Positions 1-8,543 of a stretch of 51,985 bases of DNA are shown in pieces (the first letter of the stretch is position 1; every line of letters begins with the position of its first letter). Origin of the DNA: a virus. The stretch covers positions 1 to 51,985 of IMG/VR virus record IMGVR_UViG_3300048694_000950, one strand, 5' to 3'. The notes below the pieces were generated by a model, which was not told where the DNA came from, searched no databases, and saw only the letters and a list, made by a program, of their open reading frames with translations. The position numbers were made by a program, and so were the translations under genes.

Positions 1-2
1 TA

Positions 3-878
3 CGCGATGTTGCTGAAATGCTTGACAATGTACTTCAGTATTTTATTGATAATGCGCCTTCCGCCATTGAGCGTGCAAGGTATTCTGCCCAGCGTGAGCG
101 CAGCATTGGTATCGGTGCTTTGGGTTTCCATGCTTATCTACAAAAGCAAAACATCCCTCTAGAGGGAGTGATTGCTAAATCTCTTAACAATCAAATCTTT
201 AAACATATTAGGGAGAAGGGTGATGAGGCGAATGTACAACTGGGCGCTGAACGTGGTGAAGCGCTTGATGCTCGTGGTACTGGGAAGCGTTTTAGTCATA
301 TGTTCGCCATTGCTCCTAATGCTTCAAGTTCTATCATTATGGGCAATACAAGTCCTTCGATTGAACCGTACCGCGCGAACGCATATAGACAAGATACTCT
401 GTCGGGTGCTCATCTAAACAAGAACAAACATCTGGATAAAATCATTCGTCAGCATTGCGATACTCCACCAGCTGATGGAAAGATCGGTATGGAGTATGAT
501 GAGATTTGGTCGAGCATCATTGCAAACGACGGATCCGTCCAGCACCTAGACTTCCTCGATGAGTGGACAAAGGACGTGTTCAAAACATCAATGGAGATTG
601 ACCAGCGGTGGATTATTGAGCACGCAGCCGACCGCCAACATTACATTGACCAAGCACAATCGTTGAATGTATTCTTTAGACCGGATAGTGACATTAAGTA
701 CATCCATGCTGTTCACTTCCTTGCTTGGAAACTCGGTCTGAAGACAATGTATTACTGCCGTAGTGAGAAGCTCGCTAAAGCAGATAAAGTATCGAAGAAG
801 ATTGAGCGTGTGATCATGCAAGAGATCGATCTCAAAGCAGTTGCAGACGGCGATGTATGTCTAGCTTGTGAGGGGTAA
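3..878 (+). CDS. nrdA: Ribonucleotide reductase class Ia alpha subunit, C-terminal part (5' truncated by window edge)
   Basis: Reduces ribonucleoside diphosphates to deoxy forms for phage DNA synthesis. The reading frame is open from base 3, so the true start lies upstream. The SPSIEP loop and the C-terminal FFRPD...MYYCRS region fit the end of NrdA. The protein ends in CLACEG, the mobile cysteine pair that is re-reduced by thioredoxin. The stop is followed one base later by a thioredoxin-like gene and then nrdB, so all parts of the enzyme system are co-transcribed. An internal Met at base 18 is not the start. Family assignment is firm. Confidence 0.95.
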   Translation, partial: RDVAEMLDNVLQYFIDNAPSAIERARYSAQRERSIGIGALGFHAYLQKQNIPLEGVIAKSLNNQIFKHIREKGDEANVQLGAERGEALDARGTGKRFSHMFAIAPNASSSIIMGNTSPSIEPYRANAYRQDTLSGAHLNKNKHLDKIIRQHCDTPPADGKIGMEYDEIWSSIIANDGSVQHLDFLDEWTKDVFKTSMEIDQRWIIEHAADRQHYIDQAQSLNVFFRPDSDIKYIHAVHFLAWKLGLKTMYYCRSEKLAKADKVSKKIERVIMQEIDLKAVADGDVCLACEG

Positions 879-879
879 G

Positions 880-1128
880 ATGAAACTACTTAAATTTGAA
901 GCAGAATGGTGCACGCGCTGTAAACAGGTTGATAGGGTTTTGGAAACAATGACGTTGCCTTTTCCCATTGAAAGAGTAGATGCTGATAAAAATACAGCAG
1001 CTCTTTTAGAGTATGGTGTTAGAGGTATACCTCACATGATTCTCCTCGACGAGAATCATAATGTCGTGACCCGCATTGGCGGTGTATTAAACAAACAACA
1101 ATTAGAAGAAGCACTCAACATACAATGA
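880..1128 (+). CDS. Thioredoxin/glutaredoxin-like reductant of ribonucleotide reductase
   Basis: Small 82-residue thioredoxin-fold protein with redox motif WCTRC near residue 12 and the cis-proline segment GIPHM near residue 51. It lies between nrdA and nrdB, so its likely job is electron delivery to the NrdA C-terminal cysteines. I chose ATG 880, just after the nrdA stop, with the GAGGGG of the nrdA end as ribosome binding site; a GTG at 868 would overlap nrdA. Its own stop overlaps the nrdB start (ATGA). Confidence 0.9.
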   Translation: MKLLKFEAEWCTRCKQVDRVLETMTLPFPIERVDADKNTAALLEYGVRGIPHMILLDENHNVVTRIGGVLNKQQLEEALNIQ

Positions 1129-2114
1129 ACGCGACCAGAAGAAAACTTAAATTAACAGACGAACGCAATTACTTCAAACCATTCAGTTATCCATGGGCAT
1201 ACGATGCATGGCTCAAGCACGAACAAAGTCATTGGCTCCATACGGAAGTACCGATGCTAGAGGATGTGAAAGATTGGAAAAACAGACTCAACGAACAGGA
1301 AAAGCACTTCCTGACCAACATCTTACGATTCTTCACGCAAGGCGACATCGACGTGGCGGGTGGGTATGTAAAGAATTACCTGCCGTACTTTCCGCAGCCG
1401 GAAGTGCGTATGATGTTGACTGGATTTGCTGCGAGGGAGGCACTTCATGTGGCTGCTTACAGTCATTTGATTGAGACCTTAGGGATGCCGGAATCGACAT
1501 ACAACGAATTCCTCGAGTACCAGGAGATGAAAGACAAGCACGATTACTTCTTGTCCGTTGCGGGCCAGGACGCGAATACGATAGCACAACAGATTGCAGC
1601 ATTCAGTGCGTTCACGGAAGGGATGCAACTTTTCTCGAGTTTTATTATGCTGCTAAACTTCCCGCGCCATGGCAAGATGAGGGGAATGGGTCAGATCATC
1701 ACATGGTCAATCGTTGACGAGACAATGCATGCTGAGTCGATGATCAAGCTGTTTAGAACATTTATTGAAGAGAACAAGGACATTTGGAATGATGAGCTCA
1801 AAGGCCAAATTTACACGATTGCAGAAAAGATGGTCGAGCTTGAAGAGCGTTTCATTGATCTTGCTTTCTCTCTTGGCCCTATGGACAATCTATCCAGTGA
1901 TGATGTTAAGCATTACATCAAATACATTGCTGACAGACGCCTTATCAGTCTTGGGCTCAAGGGTGTCTTTAAGGTGAAGAAGAATCCTCTTCCTTGGGTC
2001 GAGGAAATGATCAACGCACCAACACATACAAACTTTTTTGAAAACAGAGCAACCGATTATGCAAAGGGTGCTCTTTCTGGATCATGGGCTGATGTATGGG
2101 CGAAAGCAGCGTAA
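1125..2114 (+). CDS. nrdB: Ribonucleotide reductase class Ia beta subunit
   Basis: Holds the diiron centre and tyrosyl radical that start catalysis in NrdA. At 329 residues it is slightly shorter than E. coli NrdB. Metal ligands are visible: D74, then EALHVAAY placing E105, H108 and radical Tyr Y112, and a second ligand helix DETMH. The radical tyrosine is kept, so this is the classical rather than a Tyr-less form. Its start overlaps the thioredoxin stop and its end overlaps the next gene by 19 bases. Confidence 0.95.
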   Translation: MNATRRKLKLTDERNYFKPFSYPWAYDAWLKHEQSHWLHTEVPMLEDVKDWKNRLNEQEKHFLTNILRFFTQGDIDVAGGYVKNYLPYFPQPEVRMMLTGFAAREALHVAAYSHLIETLGMPESTYNEFLEYQEMKDKHDYFLSVAGQDANTIAQQIAAFSAFTEGMQLFSSFIMLLNFPRHGKMRGMGQIITWSIVDETMHAESMIKLFRTFIEENKDIWNDELKGQIYTIAEKMVELEERFIDLAFSLGPMDNLSSDDVKHYIKYIADRRLISLGLKGVFKVKKNPLPWVEEMINAPTHTNFFENRATDYAKGALSGSWADVWAKAA

Positions 2115-2776
2115 CATTCAAAGATGGCACGGTTTATAACCTAGAGGAAAACTTCCCTAGCAGTGCCCGCAGGGTTGCATTATCAATGTCTGGAGGCGTG
2201 GAATCCACGCTTCTTGCGTGCATTTTAGCGGAGCGTTACGGTAAGGATAATGTCTTGGTGTTTTCTGGCGAATACAAGGGACGTAGATGGTGGGAATCAA
2301 CACATCCAGCGTTCGTTTGTAAACAGCTAGGGATCAAACAGCACATACCTGTTCCACAGACGAATCACCATATGTCACCAAGTGATAATTGGGCAATGTT
2401 CTCCAGAGCCAGACAGTTGTATAATTTTGATTTATGGTTCAACGGAACAAACGCAAAGTTGTTTTCCGGACGCAATGTTACCGACAAAGACACAGTTGAA
2501 CGAATCAAGAAGCAAGGTTATCTTGTACCGTTTGTGTGGCTAGAGAAGTGGCAAACAATCGAGTTGTATTACCTACTCAAGCAGCCATCTCTTATTCAAT
2601 TGACGCACTCATGCACTGAGCAGCCACCGGAGAAGGGCCACTGTGGTAAGTGTTATTGCTGCCACGAACGCGCATGGGGGTTCCATGTTCTTGGAAAGAA
2701 AGATCCTACTACATACTGTATACCCTATGAGGAAGTAATTCTCAGCGCGGGGAAAAATATACAGGAGATGGTATGA
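2096..2776 (+). CDS. PP-loop ATPase, QueC-like (7-cyano-7-deazaguanine synthase family)
   Basis: 226 residues. The PP-loop SGGVES at residues 32-37 binds ATP. A C-terminal cysteine cluster (C173, C183, C186, C189, with CGKC then CCHER) resembles the zinc site of QueC, which makes preQ0 from CDG. In phages QueC can serve 7-deazaguanine DNA modification that blocks restriction. No folE, queD, queE or dpdA-like gene is in the window, so the pathway is unproven and another amidoligase-like role is possible. The start overlaps nrdB by 19 bases; no better in-frame start precedes the PP-loop. Confidence 0.65.
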   Translation: MGESSVTFKDGTVYNLEENFPSSARRVALSMSGGVESTLLACILAERYGKDNVLVFSGEYKGRRWWESTHPAFVCKQLGIKQHIPVPQTNHHMSPSDNWAMFSRARQLYNFDLWFNGTNAKLFSGRNVTDKDTVERIKKQGYLVPFVWLEKWQTIELYYLLKQPSLIQLTHSCTEQPPEKGHCGKCYCCHERAWGFHVLGKKDPTTYCIPYEEVILSAGKNIQEMV

Positions 2777-2958
2777 TAGAAAACGAAAACGATGCACCCC
2801 ATATTTGTTTTGAGTGTGATTCGGAATTCATTGTACATACACCATATGAATCAGACATGCAAGTTTCTTTCTGTCCGTTCTGCGGAAGTGAAGTTGAATT
2901 GACGGAAGAAGAGCTAGATGAAGAGGAAGATGGTCTGTTCGATGATGATTACAAATGA
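2773..2958 (+). CDS. Small acidic zinc-ribbon protein
   Basis: 61 residues with two cysteine pairs, CFEC near residue 13 and CPFC near residue 34, the spacing of a zinc ribbon. The C-terminal third is very acidic (runs of E and D). Start overlaps the previous stop (ATGA) and end overlaps the next start. Function unknown; a nucleic-acid or protein adaptor is possible. Confidence 0.7.
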   Translation: MIENENDAPHICFECDSEFIVHTPYESDMQVSFCPFCGSEVELTEEELDEEEDGLFDDDYK

Positions 2959-3350
2959 CATGGTTTTTCAAAGGCGAACCTTATGAACAACCATCAGAAG
3001 AGTATTACGGTTTTGTATACAGAATAACAAACCTCCAAACACAACGTGCCTACATTGGTAAAAAGTTGTTTTGGTTTAAGAAAACAAAGATACTCAAAGG
3101 CAAGAAGAAAAGATATCTTGCACCTTCTGATTGGAAAACATATTATGGTAGCTCAAAAGAAGTTCAACGAGATGTAGAGGCGCTGGGGATTGAGTCGTTC
3201 CGTAGAGATATAATTGTCCTTTGTAAAAACAAAGGTGAATGTTCTTATTACGAAGCAAAAGCGCAGTTCGATCATGCTGTTCTCTTGAACCCTGAAATGT
3301 ATTACAATGACTGGATTATTTGTCGTGTGCACAGAAAGCATATATTATGA
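2955..3350 (+). CDS. GIY-YIG-type endonuclease-like protein
   Basis: 131 residues. YGFVYRI followed by AYIGKK matches the GIY-YIG core, and YYGSS plus a downstream arginine fit the catalytic region. Free-standing GIY-YIG enzymes in T4-like phages are often homing or mobility nucleases, but this one sits inside a coupled operon (overlaps on both sides) and lacks an obvious target-recognition domain, so it may be a resident phage nuclease. Function beyond the fold is inferred. Confidence 0.7.
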   Translation: MTWFFKGEPYEQPSEEYYGFVYRITNLQTQRAYIGKKLFWFKKTKILKGKKKRYLAPSDWKTYYGSSKEVQRDVEALGIESFRRDIIVLCKNKGECSYYEAKAQFDHAVLLNPEMYYNDWIICRVHRKHIL

Positions 3351-3550
3351 GACCACAACCACGTCCATCCTACAATGTAAAACCAAACATGACCTTGGTC
3401 AATCGTTTTAACAACGAAACCGTAAAAGGCGACTTGATCAATGAGGAAGAGATTGAGGGAAAGCCGTTTTATGTTATGCGCGTTGGTCAGAGAGTTATGA
3501 AACTCGCTAAGGACGCGTATGCACAGAAAAAAATGATTGTAACCCGTTGA
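3347..3550 (+). CDS. Hypothetical small protein
   Basis: 67 residues, start ATG 3347 overlapping the GIY-YIG stop. Proline- and arginine-rich N-terminus (MRPQPRPSY), then a lysine-rich end. No known domain seen. Last gene of the nrd operon; the next promoter's -35 box overlaps its stop codon. Confidence 0.6.
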   Translation: MRPQPRPSYNVKPNMTLVNRFNNETVKGDLINEEEIEGKPFYVMRVGQRVMKLAKDAYAQKKMIVTR

Positions 3551-3575
3551 CATGAACAGTCAATTGTGTTACACT
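3547..3575 (+). promoter_or_regulatory. Sigma70-type promoter
   Basis: TTGACA at 3547-3552, 17-bp spacer, TACACT at 3570-3575. It drives the monocistronic HTH gene that follows, with an untranslated leader of about 60 bases. Confidence 0.75.
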
Positions 3576-3644
3576 AGCCGTTCACTTGTACCAACAAGTG
3601 TGTTTTATTAAGACACTGTTTTATTTCATGAAAGGAAAGTGAAG

Positions 3645-3899
3645 ATGTCTCAAAAATCCCGTCTCGCGCAAGCGTTCGTTAATGGTGCAGAGCTGACCAC
3701 CAAGCAAATCCGTGCTCAGTTCAAGATTGCTTCTCCCACAAAAGTTGTAAGCATGCTCCGTTTGGAAGATGGTATGTCTATCTACGCAAACAAGCGCGTT
3801 GACACCAAGGGTCGCGAAACCACAAAGTTCCGCCTTGGCTCTCCTCGTTCAAGCGTGATTGCAGCTGGCTATCGCGCTGCTGCTCTTGGCCTTGTCTAA
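3645..3899 (+). CDS. Small helix-turn-helix protein
   Basis: 84 residues, basic. An N-terminal helix-turn-helix is suggested by LTTKQIRAQFKIASPTKVVSML. Start ATG 3645 follows a GAAGGAAAG ribosome binding site; the in-frame ATG 3639 overlaps that site. It has its own promoter and is followed by a hairpin terminator, so it is expressed as a single unit. Probably a DNA-binding regulator or nucleoid-type protein; target unknown. Confidence 0.7.
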   Translation: MSQKSRLAQAFVNGAELTTKQIRAQFKIASPTKVVSMLRLEDGMSIYANKRVDTKGRETTKFRLGSPRSSVIAAGYRAAALGLV

Positions 3900-3920
3900 A
3901 CTTTAGACTTGTGCTACAAT

Positions 3921-3946
3921 AAGGGGACCTTGTGTCCCCTTTTTTA
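3921..3946 (+). terminator. Rho-independent terminator
   Basis: Inverted repeat AAGGGGAC / GTCCCCTT with a 5-base loop followed by T6, directly after the HTH gene. Confidence 0.75.
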
Positions 3947-3957
3947 TGGAGAATAAT

Positions 3958-4305
3958 ATGAACGAATTCTTTGGTCAAGGCGCTGAAAGCTTGATTGCAC
4001 AAACAGAGTTTAAGAGCACTGCTAACTATTACGTCAAAGCATCTGAAATGGAAAAAACAGCATTCAAGAAGTGGATGAAGTCCATGCTTGTAATGGGTCC
4101 TGTGTCCGTCACGTTCAGAAAAAAAGATGGTACTGAACGTGAAATGTTATGTACCCTTCAGGAAGGAGTTGTTGTTCCTCATGAGAAGACAACTGACCGC
4201 GTGAAGGAAATCAATGACGAGGTGTGTGCTGTGTGGGATATAGATAAAGGAGCATGGCGTTCTTTTCGCTATGATTCTATTGTAACTATTCGTCTTGATA
4301 TATGA
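3958..4305 (+). CDS. Conserved phage protein, DUF2693-like
   Basis: 115 residues. The segment VTFRKKDGTEREM...CTL and the C-terminal WDIDKGAWRSFRYDSI resemble the SH3-like DUF2693 proteins seen in phages and bacteria. ATG 3958 has GGAG at a good distance; ATG 3946 has none. It overlaps the nucleotidyltransferase start by four bases. Biochemical role unknown. Confidence 0.6.
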   Translation: MNEFFGQGAESLIAQTEFKSTANYYVKASEMEKTAFKKWMKSMLVMGPVSVTFRKKDGTEREMLCTLQEGVVVPHEKTTDRVKEINDEVCAVWDIDKGAWRSFRYDSIVTIRLDI

Positions 4306-4796
4306 TTAAAGATAAAAAAGTTGGGTTCACCTGCTCAACATTTGACTTACTCCATGCGGGTCATATCCTTATGCTCGAGGAAGCAAAACAGCAGTGTGAC
4401 TACCTCATATGTGGTCTGCAGACCGATCCAACAATTGATCGGCCAGATACCAAAAACAAGCCTGTTCAATCTGTCGTTGAACGGTACATCCAACTGAAAG
4501 CTGTTCGGTTTGTTGATGAAATCATTGTTTACTCAACCGAACAAGATCTAATCGACCTCCTTCAGTTCCTTCCGATCGATGTTCGCATCCTCGGTGAAGA
4601 GTACCGTGATAAGGAATTTACTGGTAAGAAAGAATGTGAGTATCTTGCTATTGCGTTCTATTTTAATGGACGCACTCACAGATTCAGTAGCACCGAACTT
4701 CGAAAGAGAGTGTCGCAGTTGACTTCCATTCAACCAGCACCAGAGGCTGATAGTAAACCAGCTGTGATGAAGAAGGAATCTTGGTCCGAGCCATGA
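4302..4796 (+). CDS. Cytidylyltransferase-like nucleotidyltransferase (TagD/RfaE-C type)
   Basis: 164 residues. FDLLHAGH holds the HxGH nucleotide-binding motif at about residues 18-21, and RFSSTELRKR is the ISTSxLRxR-like C-terminal motif. Such enzymes join CTP or ATP to glycerol-3-phosphate, ethanolamine phosphate or a sugar phosphate. With the epimerase and glycosyltransferase that follow in overlapping frames, it probably makes an activated precursor for a glycan placed on DNA, virion or host surface. Substrate unknown. Confidence 0.8.
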   Translation: MIKDKKVGFTCSTFDLLHAGHILMLEEAKQQCDYLICGLQTDPTIDRPDTKNKPVQSVVERYIQLKAVRFVDEIIVYSTEQDLIDLLQFLPIDVRILGEEYRDKEFTGKKECEYLAIAFYFNGRTHRFSSTELRKRVSQLTSIQPAPEADSKPAVMKKESWSEP

Positions 4797-5710
4797 AAGT
4801 ACTTGTAACAGGTGCATGTGGTTATATCGGTAAGGTTCTTTGCTCGATGCTGATTGAGCAAGGTCACCGAGTGTTCGCCTGTGATAACGACCTTCATGCA
4901 AGCGACCCTCCTAACGTTATAAGGCGATATAGATGTTCTTTCGATGATGACTACATCATTAGAGAGATGCAAATATACAACATCGATGTCGTTGTTCACC
5001 TTGCTGCAACGAGCACAATAGGTCCAGATGCCACTGATCCACTTCTCTACCACTATAACAATACTGCAAGAACTATTGCCTTCCTTCATAAGCTGAAAAA
5101 GTTTAATTGGGATGGCCAAATTGTATTTGCAAGCACCGCAGCGGTGTACGATTATTACGGTCGTCCCGTTCATGAAGCAGATCGGCTGATCCCTTCATCC
5201 TTGTACGGTAGAACAAAGCAAGAGTGTGAGAAGATATTCCAGCATTGGGATAACAAGACAATATTCCGTTTCTTTAATGTGGCAGGAGCATACAATGGGT
5301 TCGGTGAAGAACAGGGTGACACGCATCTACTCTCCAAAATATGTCATAGCATTATTAATGATCAAGAACTTATTGTTTTTGGTAATGATTATCCCACTCG
5401 TGATAATACGTGTGTTCGTGACTACGTGCACGTCGCTGATGTCTGTAGTGCAATCATTCTTGCCGCTGAAGAAGAAGTCCAAGGTACATACAACCTCGGA
5501 ACCGAAAGAGGGTTGACTGTAAAAGAAATGATTGACCAATTCGAGATGCACACGGGACAGCGTGTGTTTTGGAAGTTTGGTGCGAGGCGAGAGGGTGATC
5601 AACCTTACCTCGTTGCTAATCCAAATTGGTTCATAAGGAAGACTGGTTTCCAATATAAATACACTATCCGAGATATTATTAATTCGTCATGGGAACATTA
5701 TGGGCATTGA
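4793..5710 (+). CDS. NAD-dependent sugar-nucleotide epimerase/dehydratase (GalE-like SDR)
   Basis: 305 residues, Rossmann fold with TGACGYIG at residues 6-13 and catalytic YGRTK (YxxxK) about two fifths in. Extended SDR enzymes of this kind convert UDP- or CDP-sugars. Start ATG 4793 overlaps the cytidylyltransferase stop (ATGA). The middle gene of a three-gene sugar operon. Confidence 0.85.
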   Translation: MKVLVTGACGYIGKVLCSMLIEQGHRVFACDNDLHASDPPNVIRRYRCSFDDDYIIREMQIYNIDVVVHLAATSTIGPDATDPLLYHYNNTARTIAFLHKLKKFNWDGQIVFASTAAVYDYYGRPVHEADRLIPSSLYGRTKQECEKIFQHWDNKTIFRFFNVAGAYNGFGEEQGDTHLLSKICHSIINDQELIVFGNDYPTRDNTCVRDYVHVADVCSAIILAAEEEVQGTYNLGTERGLTVKEMIDQFEMHTGQRVFWKFGARREGDQPYLVANPNWFIRKTGFQYKYTIRDIINSSWEHYGH

Positions 5711-6698
5711 AGTAAACGAAATTTCAGAAAAATCAAACGGTGGCACTGAGCTGATGCTCCGAGGCCTACAAAGTCGACTCGACCCAGAGTTGATCAAAGA
5801 CATTCAAATCATTCCGTCAAGGGTAAGGCAATTAGATGAGGACAAGATCCGAATCCTTTGGTTGCATGACCTGCCCGGCGACCCAGAATCAGAACACTTG
5901 AAAGATGGTGGCCACAATCGGTTCCATCTGCTTGTGTTTGTCTCGAACTGGCAAATGCAACAATACATCCAATACTACGGAATCCCGTGGAGCAAGTGTG
6001 TTGTTATTGAGAATGTGATCGAGTCTATATCTTCTGCTACAATCAACAAACCAGCAGACAAAATTAAACTGATATACCACACGACGCCCCACAGAGGTCT
6101 TGAGATTCTTGTACCTGTATTTGAGAAGTTGTGTGAACAACATAGTGATATTGAGCTTGATGTATTTTCGAGTTTTAAGATCTACGGTTGGGAACAACGA
6201 GATGAACCATATCAACAGCTGTTTCAGCGATGTAAAGATCACCCACAAATAAACTATCACGGTACAGTACCGAACATTGAAGTACGAAAAGCTGTTGCGC
6301 AGGCACATATCTTTGCATATCCTTCTATCTGGCTAGAAACATCTTGTCTGAGCTTGATGGAAGCAATGAGTGCTGAGTGTGTATGCATCCATCCCAACTT
6401 TGGAGCTCTCCATGAGACGGCTGGCGGCACTACAGTAATGTATCAGTGGAACGAAACACCAAACGAACACGCTGGCATTCTCTACGCACATCTTGAAAGC
6501 GTTATCAAAGCGTTGAGAGAAAAGAATGAGGCTTTGGCCAATGTTGTGAAGATCCAAAAAAGTTATGCTGATCTTCGGTACAGTTGGAACCGCGTGATGA
6601 ACGTTTGGCATGACATTCTGACCGGTATCAAACAACGCTATCCCGATAAGGAGAGCCGTGGTCTCCCGCAAGCAGTATTTCATTATAGAGTTAGTTGA
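5700..6698 (+). CDS. Glycosyltransferase family 4-like (GT-B fold)
   Basis: 332 residues. The C-terminal donor-site region SLMEAMSAECVCIHPNFGALHE has the EAxxxGxPV-type spacing of GT4 enzymes, and an N-terminal SNGGTELM matches a glycine-rich acceptor loop. It overlaps the epimerase end. Expected to transfer the sugar made by the two upstream enzymes; acceptor unknown (DNA base, capsid protein or host glycan). Confidence 0.8.
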   Translation: MGIEVNEISEKSNGGTELMLRGLQSRLDPELIKDIQIIPSRVRQLDEDKIRILWLHDLPGDPESEHLKDGGHNRFHLLVFVSNWQMQQYIQYYGIPWSKCVVIENVIESISSATINKPADKIKLIYHTTPHRGLEILVPVFEKLCEQHSDIELDVFSSFKIYGWEQRDEPYQQLFQRCKDHPQINYHGTVPNIEVRKAVAQAHIFAYPSIWLETSCLSLMEAMSAECVCIHPNFGALHETAGGTTVMYQWNETPNEHAGILYAHLESVIKALREKNEALANVVKIQKSYADLRYSWNRVMNVWHDILTGIKQRYPDKESRGLPQAVFHYRVS

Positions 6699-6723
6699 CC
6701 TGATTAAAAGAAAGAGGTACAAT
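6695..6723 (+). promoter_or_regulatory. Sigma70-type promoter
   Basis: TTGACC at 6695-6700, 17-bp spacer, TACAAT at 6718-6723. The -35 box overlaps the glycosyltransferase stop. It serves the nuclease gene at 6748. Confidence 0.7.
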
Positions 6724-6747
6724 CATTGTACAACTAACTAGGTTTTT

Positions 6748-7602
6748 ATGATACTACTAGACTTATCACAGGTAATGATTTCTAATATTATGATGCAAGT
6801 CGGACAGCACGCTGATACCGTGCAGCCCGACCTGATCAGACACATGGTAATCAACACAATTCGATCTCTCAAAACAAAGTTCGGCGCTGAGTATGGTGAG
6901 CTTGTAATTGCTTGCGATGCAAAGCGCTATTGGCGCAGAGATGTGTTTCCCGCTTATAAGGGTAACCGTAAAGCTGACCGAGAGAAATCAAACATTGACT
7001 GGACAGTCATTTTCGACACACTCAACCAAATCAAGAACGAGCTCCGTGAACATTTTCCATACCGTGTCATCCAGGTAGATGGAGCTGAGGCGGATGATGT
7101 GATTGGCACACTCGTTATGGAATTCGGTTCTGAGCTAAATAATGGAGACAAGATCCTTATCCTTAGTGGAGATAAGGACTTCGTACAGCTTCAGCGGTTT
7201 GGTAACGTAGAACAATACGACCCAGTCCGTAAGAAAGATATGTCTTCGACTAACCCGGAGCGCTTCCTCAAGGAGCTTGTACTGTCAGGGGATCGTGGTG
7301 ATGGTGTGCCGAATGTACTATCACCCGATAATTGTATAATTGAGGGACAGCGGCAAAAGCCTTTAAGGGCAGCTAAGATTGATCAACTACTTGCAACAGA
7401 ATGGGAATCTCTGTCTGAAGAGATTCAACGAAACTGGAACCGTAATAGTATGCTAATTGACCTACGATGCATACCACAGATATTACGCACGTCGATTGTG
7501 CAAGAATACCACGCACAAGCAGGCAAGCCGCGCGACAAAATCTTCAACTACTTTATTCAACACAAAATGAAAATGCTCATGGAGCATATTGGTGAATTTT
7601 AA
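6748..7602 (+). CDS. 5'-3' exonuclease / T4 RNase H-like flap nuclease
   Basis: 284 residues. Metal-binding signatures of the FEN/T4 RNase H family are present: an N-terminal LLDLS, then YKGNR, then EADDVIG, then SGDKDF, and GDRGDGVPNV just before the helix-hairpin-helix. The family removes RNA primers from Okazaki fragments and trims 5' flaps. Its stop overlaps the start of the next gene (TAATG). I see no upstream SD of quality; the leader is about 18 bases. Confidence 0.85.
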   Translation: MILLDLSQVMISNIMMQVGQHADTVQPDLIRHMVINTIRSLKTKFGAEYGELVIACDAKRYWRRDVFPAYKGNRKADREKSNIDWTVIFDTLNQIKNELREHFPYRVIQVDGAEADDVIGTLVMEFGSELNNGDKILILSGDKDFVQLQRFGNVEQYDPVRKKDMSSTNPERFLKELVLSGDRGDGVPNVLSPDNCIIEGQRQKPLRAAKIDQLLATEWESLSEEIQRNWNRNSMLIDLRCIPQILRTSIVQEYHAQAGKPRDKIFNYFIQHKMKMLMEHIGEF

Positions 7603-8027
7603 TGAGAACAAGCATCTCCGAAATCCTTCTGTCATGCTCAAAGCAGACAACGACAAAAGATAAAATTGCAGTACTGCAGCAAAACGATTGCGTACCGCTC
7701 CGTGTCGTACTCTCTTATGCACTAGATCCACGCGTCAAGTGGCTTCTACCAGCAGGTGTACCTCCATACAAACCAACAGATCATCTAGATCAACAAGGTA
7801 ACTTGTACCGCAACATACGAAAGATTAATCTTTTTGTTGAGGGCGGTGATCATCCAAACATGCACACTATTAAGCGTGAAACACTATTCATCCAATTCCT
7901 CGAGGGACTGGATCCTGATGATGCAAAATTAATTTGCAGCATTAAGGACAAACGGATCCCTTACAAAGGCATTACAGCCAATCTCGTCAACAGCGCATTC
8001 CCAGGACTCATCCCTGAAAAGGAGTAA
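7602..8027 (+). CDS. Conserved T4-like phage protein, DUF6433-like
   Basis: 141 residues. VKWLLPAGVPPY, a central LFVEGGDH and a C-terminal AFPGLIPEKE match my memory of a conserved small protein that follows RNase H in cyanophage-type T4-like genomes. Function unknown. Translationally coupled to the nuclease. Confidence 0.6.
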   Translation: MRTSISEILLSCSKQTTTKDKIAVLQQNDCVPLRVVLSYALDPRVKWLLPAGVPPYKPTDHLDQQGNLYRNIRKINLFVEGGDHPNMHTIKRETLFIQFLEGLDPDDAKLICSIKDKRIPYKGITANLVNSAFPGLIPEKE

Positions 8028-8035
8028 GAAGCAAA

Positions 8036-8215
8036 GTGCAAAAGCAGTATCGTAAGCAGAGTGATAGCAACCGGTATGATAGAGATGAAAGAGAGATTAG
8101 TCACTTCTATAAAGCGCAAAAAACGCTGCAAAATAGAAAGATGATGAAGAATTTGGATAAAGCGTTACGCAACAAAGATTACAAACGCTTGACACAAGTG
8201 GATGATGATTATTAA
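8036..8215 (+). CDS. Small basic protein (GTG start)
   Basis: 59 residues starting at GTG 8036, with AAGGAG about ten bases upstream inside the end of the previous gene. Highly charged (R, K, D, Q), no hydrophobic segment, predicted all-helical. Coding is supported by the good ribosome site and by the fit between neighbours: the next gene's SD overlaps its stop. Confidence 0.55.
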   Translation: MQKQYRKQSDSNRYDRDEREISHFYKAQKTLQNRKMMKNLDKALRNKDYKRLTQVDDDY

Positions 8216-8225
8216 GGAGATACCC

Positions 8226-8543
8226 ATGTTTAAGTTTATTAAGAATTTATTTTCGCCAACACCTATACCTTCGGAGAAGCAGTCTCATCCTCTCGATGGA
8301 CCCACCCGCGCAGCGCATGCAAAGGTTGCTCCTGTTGTAGAGATAACGTCAGATGAATTGCTTGCTCAGGAATCGATTCCTCGTCCTGTTGTTGCACAAC
8401 CGGTACCAGAGAAGAAACCCCGCAAGCCACGCGCGAAAAAAGAACAGCCATCGGAAGCCTCTGCCGAATGGCCGTTCGGTACCGCTACCGCTATTACACC
8501 AACAAAGAAGCCTCGTAAGCCACGTGCAAAGAAAACCAGCTAA
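8226..8543 (+). CDS. Lysine/proline-rich protein with two KKPRKPRAKK boxes
   Basis: 105 residues, start ATG 8226 after AAGGAG. The C-terminal half holds two identical KKPRKPRAKK boxes about 33 residues apart, like AT-hook or histone-tail DNA-binding sequences. The N-terminus (MFKFIKNLF) is amphipathic. Probably a disordered DNA-binding or condensing protein; unproven. Confidence 0.65.
   Translation: MFKFIKNLFSPTPIPSEKQSHPLDGPTRAAHAKVAPVVEITSDELLAQESIPRPVVAQPVPEKKPRKPRAKKEQPSEASAEWPFGTATAITPTKKPRKPRAKKTS

Noticed and set aside
2955-3350. Homing endonuclease inside an intron
   Set aside because: The gene is in a coupled operon and no split gene or intron structure surrounds it.
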